From contig NC_052615.1 in NCBI RefSeq assembly GCF_016545825.1, positions 29,633,088-29,697,087 of the forward strand: a stretch of 64,000 nt of DNA, read 5' to 3'. The stretch comes from Eucalyptus grandis. Lineage: Eukaryota; Streptophyta; Magnoliopsida; Myrtales; Myrtaceae. Positions 34,845 to 44,705 of this stretch are shown here, piece after piece. Below the pieces are notes generated by a model. The model saw nothing but the letters and a program-made list of their open reading frames with translations. It ran no database searches and was not told the DNA's origin. Positions within the stretch are counted from its first letter, which is position 1. Each line of letters begins with the position of its first letter. The position numbers and the translations under genes are program-made.

Positions 34845-35960
34845 TCGGTCTTGGTCCAATTCTCAAGGAGATTGGGTCGGTCCTTGGTCCTAAGATTCCT
34901 GAACCAGCACTATGCGGGTTGATTCTTGGTCCTAGGAGTTCAAGGTCGATCCAACCCGGACTAGGCCTAGTTAGTATATATATGATATAATATTTATAAT
35001 TTTTTTAATATAGATAAAACCTTAAAATAAACGGCATCAACAACATTAAACAACTATTTAGTGAGTAGTTTAAGTAATTTTACATTATTCTTTAATAACT
35101 TATATTTTAACGTCTTTTACGGCGTTTAACGGTCATGATTTACAAAGGAGGAAAATATTTTTGAGAAGACGGCGTCTAAAAGGGCATAAACAACTCCTTA
35201 TAGCATCCTCCTCTTGTATTCATTCTCTTTTGTCTTATTTGTCTTCTTAGTATTCAATTTGCCAAAATCGAGATAAACAACTTCTTTGCTCACCATTCAA
35301 CACTCGGCTCGCTCGTTTTGAGTCACTCATGCCGCTCATGCTGCTCGTCGCTCGATGCTCACTTGGCTTGCTCCAAGCTTGACACTTGATGCTTATTTTG
35401 TTCATCGCTCACCCCACTTGACCTTCACCGCTTACCTTTTTTAGCTGACCTTGCTTGTCATCAAACCCATTGGGTCAATCCAGTCCTCGGTTGCCCTTTC
35501 AAGGAGTACAATAAATAAAATAAAAAATTATTAGTTGGTCTCAGGTTAACCTTGGAACTGGACCGAACACATTAGGTCGATCTACTCCTTAATCACTTTT
35601 TCAATGAGTATTTTTTTTTTATGACCCTAAAACCCCGTACAGCTGGCAGTCAACGAGGTAAACCTGAATCCCTAACGACAGCGCTAGGATTCGAACACCC
35701 CCCTACCGAATGAGGGTGAGAGCGCAAAGCTAGCGCTACTGCTGCGGGCGGTGGTAAGAGTATCAAAAATGAAATAAAAAATTATCAGTTGGTCTCAAGT
35801 TGACCCTGAAACCAAACCGAGCCCACTAAGTCGGTCTGGTCCTCGGTCCCAAACTCAATAGGATCGGTTCTTGGTCCCAAAAATTAAGAATTAGTACTGT
35901 GTGAATTGGTCCTAGAGTTAGAGGGTGGACCGGCCCAACCCAGACTATGCTCACCCCTAG
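34845..35960. mobile_element. Unclassified (possibly hAT-like) insertion of about 1.1 kb
   Basis: The interval interrupts the homology with unit 2 and replaces 19,260-19,490. Both ends carry repeated GGTCGGT(C/T)CTTGGTCC-type motifs. The right end reads GCTCACCCCTAG; read inward on the other strand it is CTAGGGGTGAGC, similar to the CAGGGGTGAGC end of plant hAT MITEs as I recall them. A related motif at the left end was not precisely found. No transposase frame is present. Confidence 0.4.
35612..35757 (-). mobile_element. tRNA-derived SINE nested in the preceding insertion
   Basis: GAGTAT flanks it on both sides (35,606-35,611 and 35,758-35,763). On the minus strand it carries GTTCGAATCC, a perfect pol III B box (35,690-35,700), and ends in a poly-A tail (the T run at 35,611-35,620). 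It is about 146 bp. The A box is less clear. Confidence 0.7.
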
Positions 35961-36447
35961 TGAGCACCGAGGTCTCAAGATCGTTCATTGAGGTCATCAA
36001 TTTTGGGATTCTGAGTTAAGAGGAGGATTTGTTTGTCAGAAAGTACTTCTTAAATTTTTCGATGACAGCAGTTGGAAATTAATTGCTTGCTCACCTAAAA
36101 GGTCTATCCAAAATATAGGTCATCTCTGAAATAAATTTTTTCTTGATAATATCCAATTTTAGGAAGTAAACAAACCCTTAGGTCTATCGTCGGGACGAAG
36201 GAAATAGGTAATTATTGTGGATATCATGTTGACAGGCGTCCTCATGCTATTTTGTAACCTAACGCACAATGTTATAACCTAATTCTCAAAGCACCGATTA
36301 CGCGTTATACAATAACACGCGATGCATAAAAACTGTAGAGTTTTCTCCATTGATTTCCTCGTTTCCTCGGACGACTGCTTGACAAAATCTTCATAACTAA
36401 GCCGCCCACGATGAATGTTGGAAAACAGCACTCGTGCAGTTCGTGAT

Positions 36448-37039
36448 TGTTGGTGTTTGTGCGGAAGCGTGTGTGTGTGTGCAAGTGTTATGTGTGAATA
36501 AAAAAAGGACTACAATGGCAAAGGGAGAATGAGTAAAAAGAAACAAGGAGCTTTTATTATGAAAGGTTTTATTACAAAGAAGGAGTGTGTGTGTGTGGTT
36601 TTTCTACACAACTTAAAACACACACCCAACCCCTATTTATAGGCGTGTCACCGCCATTCTCCACCGACATTAGTACAAGAAATAATATAAAATTGCAGCT
36701 TGGTTCTTTGTCCCTGCTTGTTGCGGCTTCTCCCGATTCTTGTAGTTGCTTCTCCATTATTCTCTATTTTTCTATTCTTTGCAACTCCCAGCCACTTTTG
36801 TTGACCTTTCTTCCAAGATTTCCATGCACAAATTTTCCATGCACGAGACTTCTCTAGGTTGTTCTCCTTCAGCCGTTATTCTTGACTTTTCTTTTGCTTT
36901 TTGCTGCCCACGTACCAGAAAATTCTTCAGCGTTTGAGAGTCTTCTTTAACTTGTTGCTGCCGACTTTGCTCCTTCTCCATTAAGCATGAGTAGTATAGT
37001 GAGTTCTAGAGTTTTCACAGAATGGATCATATTTTAACA
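36448..37039 (-). mobile_element. Solo copia LTR in the promoter of ACS gene 2
   Basis: The 592-bp segment begins TGTTGGTGTTTGTGCGGAAG and ends TTTTAACA on the + strand, the same termini as the LTRs of the copia element at 23,680. It is flanked by perfect 5-bp duplications GTGAT (36,443-36,447 and 37,040-37,044). It contains CCCCTATTTATAGG, whose minus-strand reading CCTATAAATAGG is the probable LTR TATA box. In element orientation it points leftward, away from ACS gene 2. It is absent from unit 2. Its right end lies about 105 bp upstream of the gene's TATA box. Confidence 0.93.
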
Positions 37040-37145
37040 GTGATCCACTTAATAAACATGCCACTGGTTTTTCATTGAACCTGGTCCAAGGGCCAAGGCC
37101 GTGTTGAAAGAAGCTCGCGCGTGTAAATCGGCGTGGGTCTATGAC

Positions 37146-37154
37146 TATATATAT
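37146..37154 (+). promoter_or_regulatory. TATA box of ACS gene 2
   Basis: TATATATAT is 174 bases before the ATG at 37,320, matching the spacing of ACS gene 1. Only about 105 bp separate it from the solo LTR. The intervening sequence shows little likeness to the equivalent part of ACS gene 1. Confidence 0.7.
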
Positions 37155-37319
37155 GAAACTCTTCCGGTCATGGATCACTCAACTTTCTCTCTTGCTCGTC
37201 TCTGCAACAATCTCCTAATCTTTTCCGGCCAACTTTTCCTTCCAGCTTTGTCCATCTTTCTTGCTAGATTATAAGTTACCAAGTTAAAAACCCGACAAGC
37301 CTTTTGTTCTTTGAAGACG

Positions 37320-40201
37320 ATGAGTTACGTTTCAAGCAATGGAAAGCCACTGTTGTCTCAAAAAGCAACCAACGACGGCCATGCCGAGAACTCTCCCTAT
37401 TTCGATGGGTGGAAGGCGTACGACAGTGACCCGTTTCATCCTACGCAGAATCCCAGTGGAGTCATCCAAATGGGTCTTGCAGAACATCAGGTAAAAGAAA
37501 AGGAATAAAAAAAAGAACACGAGAAAGAAAAGAACATGGTCGTAGTTCCTCTTTTCCGACGTATGGGTCTTGTGCCGAAAGCTCAGAAAGTGAACTTTCT
37601 TTTTATCTGCCATATCCAGCTCTGTTTCAATTTGGTTCAAAAATGGCTCGAGAACAACCCAGAAGCCTCCATCTGCACTAAGGAAGGAGTGGACAAGTTC
37701 AGGGACATTGCCATCTTTCAAGACTATCATGGCTTGCCCGAGTTCAGAAACGTATGTCTGGGTGAATCAAATTCAACTTCTCTCGCCCTCTTTTTCAGTA
37801 CCCAAATCTGTGCATTACGCCATAATCGATGTGTGAAAGAAACATGAGAGCTTGACGACGGATAGAATTTTAAAGCCGTGATCTTTTGCAGGCTGTGGCG
37901 AAGTTCATGGGGAGAGTGAGAGGGGACAAGATCAGGTTTGATCCCGACCGGATTGTCATGAGCGGGGGAGCCACAGGAGCTCACGAGCTGATCACATTCT
38001 GCCTGGCTGATCCTGGTGATGCGTTCTTGGTGCCAACCCCTTATTATCCAGGGTAAGATCTCTCATCATCTTTCTGCTTTCCAGGCTAATACATCACGGG
38101 CTTAGTTAATATGATAAATGCAAAACTGATGGGATTTCGGTGCGCTTCAACTACTCACATTCGACTAGACAGTGGCACCTTCCAACTTAGGCATGGGAAC
38201 AATTAAAATAATGCTTGCCTACCACTGGGAAAAAAAACTATATTATCCATATGAGAGTTATCGGTTTTCTTATTAATCATAACACAAAAATGATCTTGTT
38301 AACAAGAAAATAATTGGTTTGCCTCATTATGCTTGCGATGTGACTGTTCCACGGGAATTTTTCACCAAATTTAATCCGTGTTCATCGTTGAAGACAGATG
38401 TCGGCAACCCCAAAATCATAAGTTAGATCATTTTCCAGCTGTTTTGCTTCGCTCCATCTCTCTCACAGTATCCATAATAGTTTTGCAAGGTCGCCGACCA
38501 GCAAGCATTATTGGTCAATATGGCCCGCACTTGTTTCAGTCAATGAGAGGTTGGGAGCTGAATCAAGACACAGGGCAAGTTGCCTTTTTCCTGTGAATTG
38601 TCACCTCTGGCTCCTTAACAATAATTAAAATCGGGTACCATTTTGGGAGAAATTTATACAGTGCCCCGACAAAACAGATGAGGCCATTTTTAGAGGCCAC
38701 TCTTCCCTGAACAGTGAAAGTCCTTTTCTTCGATATAGTTCTTGGATACATCTTCCAGGGGACAGATTGGGGCCTTTAGCTATCTCGACTCCGGCAAAAA
38801 AAAAAAAAAAGAAAACATGCTTAATTTAACTGCTTTTTGAGGGTCTTCTTAAGACTGATTATGATTTTTTGTTCATCTCAAAGTTAATCTAACCTGTCCA
38901 AAAATGCAATGGTGAGTGATTCGGTGAATTTGAAGAATGAAAGCGCCAAATGAGGTTCAGTTTTCACACGCTAGAGAGTGTTGGGCATGTTTAATACTCA
39001 GTATGGGCATCTCTGTTAACAAGCTTTTGGGATAAAGACTTAAAAGTTTCACATGACTTGTGTTTCTCCAAGAAGAACAAAGAAGAGTTTTCATGGCTGA
39101 GTTCGAACATGAATGGTGAAACAGATCTTCTATTTTTATGAATGACAACTTGTTTCTTCTCAAATTAATTGAAAAAAAAATAAAACAAAATGATCTTTTT
39201 GCAGATTTGATCGAGATTTGTGTTGGAGAACAGGAGTGCGACTTCTCCCCGTGGTCTGTCACAGCTCTAACAATTTCAAGGTCACCAGGAAGGCTTTGGA
39301 AGAAGCATACGCAAAAGCTGTTGAGGCCAACATCAACGTAAAAGGGTTGCTCATAACCAATCCATCAAACCCACTAGGGACCATCCTAGACCGAGACACG
39401 TTGAGAGAAGCCATGAGCTTCATTAACGAGAAGAACATCCACCTAGTTTGCGATGAGATATATGCTGCTACAGTCTTTCGTCAGCCCGATTTCATAAGCA
39501 TCGCAGAGATAATCGAGGAAGATCAAGAATACAATCGTGACCTGGTGCATATAATTTATAGCCTCTCCAAGGATATGGGTTTCCCCGGCTTCAGGGTTGG
39601 GATTGTGTATTCATACAATGATGCCGTGGTGGAGTGCAGCCGGAAGATGTCCAGCTTCGGTCTAGTATCCTCCCAAACTCAGTACCTAATTGCATCCATG
39701 TTATCGGATGATCAGTTCATCGAAAAATTCCTGTTAGAGAGTGTGGGGAGGTTAGCCACGAGGCATAAGGATTTCACTGATGGACTTCGTCAAGTAGGCA
39801 TCAAGTGCTTGAACAGCAATGCGGGTCTCTTCTTATGGATGGATTTGAAGGGGTTCCTGAGGGAGAGCACAGTAGAGGCAGAGACGGCCCTGTGGCGGGT
39901 CATAATTAACGATGTCAATCTCAATGTCTCACCGGGTTCTTCCTTTCACTGCTCAGAGCCAGGATGGTTCAGAATTTGCATTGCCAACATGAATGAGGAG
40001 ACCATGAAGGTCGCTTTAGCACGAATCCAAAAGTTTGTGCAGAGGAATGGCGATAAGCTGAACAGAAAGGAGAAGTGCTGGCAGAGCGACCTAAGGCTCA
40101 GACTCTCGTTTCGAAGAATGGACGATGTGTTGAGGTCGCCCTGCAGTATGTCCCCTCACTCGCCCATCCCTCAATCACCACTGGTTCGAGCCAGAACTTG
40201 A
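37320..40201 (+). CDS. 1-aminocyclopropane-1-carboxylate synthase, type 1 (ACS gene 2, intact)
   Basis: Tandem duplicate of the gene at 20,454 with the same role in ethylene synthesis. Exons: 37,320-37,490, 37,620-37,751, 37,892-38,052 and 39,205-40,201. Exon lengths (171, 132, 161, 997) are identical to the duplicate and give 486 aa. All introns are GT/AG; intron 3 is about 1.15 kb. PLP lysine K277 lies in [14 protein letters not shown], and R411 in GWFRIC. The tail has RLSF and Ser-Pro sites in [16 protein letters not shown], so it is a type-1 ACS open to CDPK and MAPK phosphorylation. Residues 34-42 read YDSDPFHPT, the family-typical form that gene 1 has lost. R370 of gene 1 is K here, and the stop is TGA and not TAA. 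A solo LTR splits the promoter 0.1 kb upstream of the TATA box, so regulation probably differs from gene 1. Confidence 0.95.
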
Positions 40202-41505
40202 AATTGACAATCGCGTGATTCTACAAACGTGAAAAAATTATTGCATTTTTCCCATTAAATGCAAAATTTGTCCAAATGTAAAATACGGAGTTTGGATTCC
40301 TTATGTGCTTAGTAGACAGGATCAAACATTCTTTTGGTAGGAAAAAGAAAAAAATAGAAAAGCTTAAAAGTAGGTCAGGACTAGTACCTTGTAACTGGGT
40401 GCGGTGCAGAATGCATCCTAATTTTTCTGCACCCTAATTTGTTCATTCTTTCATTTCATTTTTTCATCAGGCATGGTATTTTAATTCTTTCCTTTCTGTA
40501 TCATCCCTAAGATAGCCCCAAGTTGCCCAATAGGGTATACGCAGGAACCCATCAGGATTCACTTTTTCGACAATATGTAGACTGTTCTGTTGTTTTCTGG
40601 AAAAGGATGTCTGAGTTCTTGTGCGTCACACAGTTTGGTATTCCCTGTGGCCTTTCTCAGCTTATCCTTGTGTTTCTCTCAAATGAGTTTGTGCTTTGTT
40701 AGATGTTGTCTTCCCTTCTCGATAGATGTTAGCTGAAAAAAGGAAAGAGAAGGATACAGAAGCAACGTGACGAAAAAGTACTCTGGCTTTCAAGGCTGCT
40801 CTTGTTATTCAAGGTAATGACGCATTAAACTTTGTTTATCTACCCCTTTGTTCACTTTCTGGAAGCTGCAACTACCAAAGATGAGAAAACTGAGACCAAT
40901 CTTTGTGAGGATACTAAATTAATACAGTAGGTAAGGATTCAATGTCATCCCATCTTTCTAGTCAAATATGATAAGCAATCTGATTTTCTTCCTTCTTATG
41001 TAGCCGCCATCCAAGAGTTGAATATTGATGTTTGAATTGAATTTAGCTGCTCATCTTAAACAATCCAAAATTAGTTATGGAACTGGTAGACAAATCCCGT
41101 CAGTGTAAAGCCGATAATGTCACATTGTATTCCATTACGGCAACCTGGGCATATTGATTGATCACAGCACAAGTCAGATCCCAATAGAAAAAGGCTAATC
41201 CCTCGGGGTTTGGCCTTTTGAGACTAATTCTATAGATTGTGTTTGGTTGTCAAGACAAGGACTGGGATTGGACCAGATAAAATGAGATAATAAATCCCCT
41301 GTATAGTTAATGTGGACATATTTGATCCTTTCAAGTGTTCGGTACACTTCAAAACAAGACTATGAATAAATAAAGAAAAAGTTCAATTTTATTAAAGAAA
41401 TGAAAATTAAACAATTTAATTTGATTAAAAGAGTGAAATGGAAAAATCTAGATCTAAGGATTGCGGCCTGAAATGATCTACAAATGAGTAAAGTGTTGAT
41501 ACTAT
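40202..41505 (+). other. 3' flank of ACS gene 2 (duplicated, non-coding)
   Basis: It parallels 23,330-23,679 and 28,622-29,480. It includes the piece whose inverted copy lies at 10,795-11,213. No gene. Confidence 0.7.
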
Positions 41506-42131
41506 GGATTTATTTGGTAACATTTTTGTTTTGAGAAACAATTTCTTTTCAAAAATAGTCTTTTTTTTTAATTTCTATTTATTGGAACAATTTTGAGTAA
41601 AATAATGAGTTTGGTAACTATTTTTGGAATAGAAAAAAATAGAATGCGTTTAGTACGATCCATAAATTTTATTATAACATAGAATTTCTTTTAATTTTTT
41701 TTTTTTTTTTTTTTTTTTTTTCCCTCTCTTCTTCTTCTCGCTCCTCCTCTAGTCAACAATGGCAGCAGCGGCAAAGTGGCCTGCATCCGATGGTGTTTGG
41801 CGACCGGTGGTGCCGAGCGGACAACCAATGAGCAACACAAGCAGCTAGTGACTAGTAGCGGTGGGGGTAGTGAATGGCGAGTAAAAGTGAGGAAGAAGAA
41901 GAAAAAAAAAAATATAAAAATGATTTATTTCTAGAAATTATTTTTAGGAACAAGAAGTTTTTTTTTTTTTTTTTTTTACTTCATGTTTCTATTCTAGATC
42001 TATTCCATGGTTACTTTTCTATTATGAGAAATTGAAAAAACGTTTAAATAGATTTACGTTCTTTTTTTGTTCCGATAAACAAAAAAAAAAACAAAGAAAA
42101 TAGAAAAAATAGGAATGTTACCAAACGGAGC
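41506..42131. mobile_element. Harbinger/Tourist-like non-autonomous element (copy H2)
   Basis: CTAT flanks both sides (41,502-41,505 and 42,132-42,135). The empty site in unit 2 reads ATACTATATGGCTTC near 29,470. Ends are GGATTTATTTGGTAACATT and AATGTTACCAAACGGAGC, an inverted pair matching over GTTACCAAA. The core at 41,745-41,890 is GC-richer, with AT-rich arms containing long T runs. No transposase. Confidence 0.65.
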
Positions 42132-42137
42132 CTATAG

Positions 42138-42267
42138 CTTTTTTTTTTTTTGGTTACTCTAATCCTACTTTAACACTCAAAGACTCGCCTCTTTGCGGAG
42201 CGTAAGAGTCGAAACCCAGAAAAAATAGGAATGTTGAACCCCCACCAAATGGAGCCAGGTGATTTAT
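42138..42267 (-). mobile_element. Short SINE-like insertion next to H2
   Basis: GAGCCTATA occurs on both sides (42,129-42,137 and 42,268-42,276). The left edge is a T run, as for a minus-strand poly-A tail, and GGTTTCGACTC on the minus strand is near a B box. However, 42,216-42,255 resembles the right end of H2, so a partial duplication of H2 is also possible. Confidence 0.35.
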
Positions 42268-42498
42268 GAGCCTATATAGCTTAATGAGAGCAGATTGGAG
42301 CCTTTTGCTTCAAAAAAAAAAAAAACAAAACAAAACAAAAGAATTGATGCTTATGACTCGACTTTTTTTTTAATTCAAAAAAAATATATCTTACGGGCCA
42401 TAAGTTGATGCTATGCGATATGTGATTCCTCTCTACATTAGCGTCCACCCGATTTCCTCCACATTCAATGCATGTTAATTTGCTCAGATGGTGACCTA

Positions 42499-43601
42499 GG
42501 ATGCGTTTGTAACGTTTACGTTTAAAAATTATTTAAAATAAAAAAAAAAGTGTTTTCCAAGGAACAATTTTTAAAAAAAAAACATGTTTGGTAAATCCGT
42601 TTAAGAAATATAAAAAGAATAGAAACACGTTTGGTAAGTTTGTATAATTTTTTTATTTCTTTTATTTTTTTTAATATTTTTATTTTTATTTTTATTTTCT
42701 TTCTTATTTTTCTTATTTATTTTTCCTTTTTTTCTTTTTCCTTTTTCCTTTTCCTTCTTTTGGCCGGTCGCAGGCCGCCGGCTCGGCCATGGCCGCGACC
42801 GGCCGACGAGGGCCGACGGCCTCGCCCGGCCACGGCGAGGCTCGCGGCCGCTAGGCAAGCTCGGCCTCACCGGATCTAGGCGAGATCGAGCTTGCCCACC
42901 CCAAGCGCGAGGTCGGCCTCGCCGCGCCGTGCCGACGGTGACCTAGAGCCACACCGTTGTCTCCCTCCACCGCATCGGCGACCGCGCTTTGACGCCTCCT
43001 CGCCGCCACCGCACGGCGACCGCCCCTCCGCCTCACGCCCGATCGACACATCGCGGTCTCGAGCCTTCGTTCGCCACCGCCGCATCAGATCTCACCGCGC
43101 CGTGACCCACGACTTCGAGATCCGCTCGATCGTCGACCCCGCGCCGGCCCACGACTCGACCGGCCGTCCTCGCCGCTCTGCTCGTAGACGTCCGCCGCTC
43201 GAGACCCCACGGCCGAGCCCCGCACCGCAGCCGCCGTCGCCGCCTAGCGACCCGCGACCCAGCTACGTCACCCGCTCACAGGTGGAGACGCTTGCAACGG
43301 CTGTCGGTGCTGGAGAGGACGACGGTGGAGAAGCCGGATGGTCTCGAGACAGAGGCGGCTGTCGGCGCCGGAGAGTGGGAGGCGCCGGAGAAGACGACGG
43401 TGGAGACGCTTGCAGGAGGAGAGGGTCGCAGCAGGAGAACACCATTTTGTTTCTTTTTTGTTCCTCAAATATGTTTCAGAAATAAGAAACAAGAATTTTT
43501 GTTTCTTATTTTTGTTCCTTTTTGTTTTAAGGAACAAAAGAACAAAAAAAACAGAAATTTATGTTCCTGGGAACAGAAATAGGTGCCAGCCAAACGCACC
43601 C
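42499..43601. mobile_element. Harbinger/Tourist-like element with a 0.7-kb GC-rich cargo (copy H3)
   Basis: CTA duplications (42,496-42,498 and 43,602-43,604) and ends GGATGCGTTTG / CAAACGCACCC define a 1,103-bp insert in the block that is continuous at 11,590 and 29,672. The arms carry GTTTGGTAA motifs shared with H1 and H2. The core from 42,760 to 43,440 is very GC-rich and holds a 197-codon + strand frame (42,892-43,485) of Arg/Pro/Ser-rich sequence with internal repeats. Its codon use and composition do not look like a conserved protein, and no transposase was recognised. Confidence 0.75.
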
Positions 43602-43604
43602 CTA

Positions 43605-44074
43605 GTGATCAACCACTTGTCACCTTTTGTATCTACTCTATCAAGTATGGTTTTGCAGTCGCCAATATATTGTTACACTAATGTTGGCCAAATGTCAGTT
43701 CTATTTACAAGAGAGAAACTAACATTGGGACGACGAACGTGGATTTTACAGAAGGCGCCAAATTTGCCGAAGAAGATTCTTCTACACATGGGCTATCCTA
43801 CTTCAAACTTTCGAATTTGACCAAAATTTTTTTTATAGAAGATATTTGTAGGCCGGTTTGGTTTGGAAAGATTTGTGATTGATTAGTGATAGTCAATTCT
43901 CATTCTGTTAAGTTTTCTTTAATAATTTTTTTCTTTTTCAATTTAACTTTATTCCACTCCCTCTTCCAAATTTCTTTATTCAAACATATCCAAGTTTATC
44001 CAATCCAAAGAACTATTGGAGATCAAATTCAGATTCAAATCTAGACTATCAAAAGCAGCCAATGTGCCAAGAAT
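43605..44074. repeat. Flank block shared with units 1 and 2 (unit 3 copy, left part)
   Basis: From GTGATCAACCACTTGTCACC the sequence matches 11,610 onwards and 29,690 onwards. It is interrupted at 44,075 by a foldback element and resumes at 44,706. Non-coding. Confidence 0.75.
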
Positions 44075-44705
44075 TAGGCCAATTCTCTAAAAATCCAAAA
44101 CTTCAAGTCTAGTCCCAAATCTATCTCAATTTTTTTTTGTCTCAGATAAAACTCCAAACTTTAGGTTCAATCCTAAATCTACCTTGAACTTTTTCTTTTG
44201 TCTTAGAAAAAACCATAAACTTTAGGTACAATCCTAAATATAACCCAAATTTTGTTTTGTCTAAAAAAAAATAACCAACTTTTAATTTATTGTCAAACCT
44301 ACCCTAATTTCCACCTCTATAATAAATACAATTCAGTAAGGTCACATGGAAATTTATTTTCAAAATAAAACCATTCTAGGATACAAAAATTAGGATGACT
44401 ATCCACGACTTTTGGACAAAGATAGGACCAAATTTAGGACTAGAGTAAAAATTGATAATTTTCTTTTCTACAAAAAAAAAAAATTGTGGTAGATTTGCGA
44501 TTGAATCTAAAGTTTGGGGTATTACAAAAGAAAATTTCATGCAGATTTGGGACTAAACCTAAAGTTTTAGGTTTTTTTTTTTTTTAAGACAAAAAAATTT
44601 GAGGTAGATTTGAAATTAGATCCAAAGTTTGAAGCTTTTTCAGAGATAAAAATATTTGGGATAGAATAAGAACTAAACATAAAGTTTGGGATTTTTTAGG
44701 GAAGT
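44075..44705. mobile_element. Foldback-type element with tandem-repeat arms
   Basis: Both arms consist of variants of an 'AAACTTTAGG...AATCCTAAATCTACC' motif, in opposite orientation left and right. The outer ends read CTAAAAATCCAAAAC and, on the other strand, CTAAAAAATCCCAAAC. A GCCAA(A)TT-like sequence of 8-9 bases borders both sides, and units 1 and 2 lack the element. No coding capacity. A long target duplication and long inverted arms would suit a Mutator-like MITE. Confidence 0.6.

Noticed and set aside
36572..36981. Several 60-90-codon frames upstream of ACS gene 2
   Set aside because: All lie inside the solo LTR and are non-coding LTR sequence.
42892..43485. 197-codon frame as a real protein gene
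   Set aside because: It lies wholly within a Harbinger-like insertion, is Arg/Pro/Ser-rich and repetitive with long alternative frames on both strands, and matches no family.
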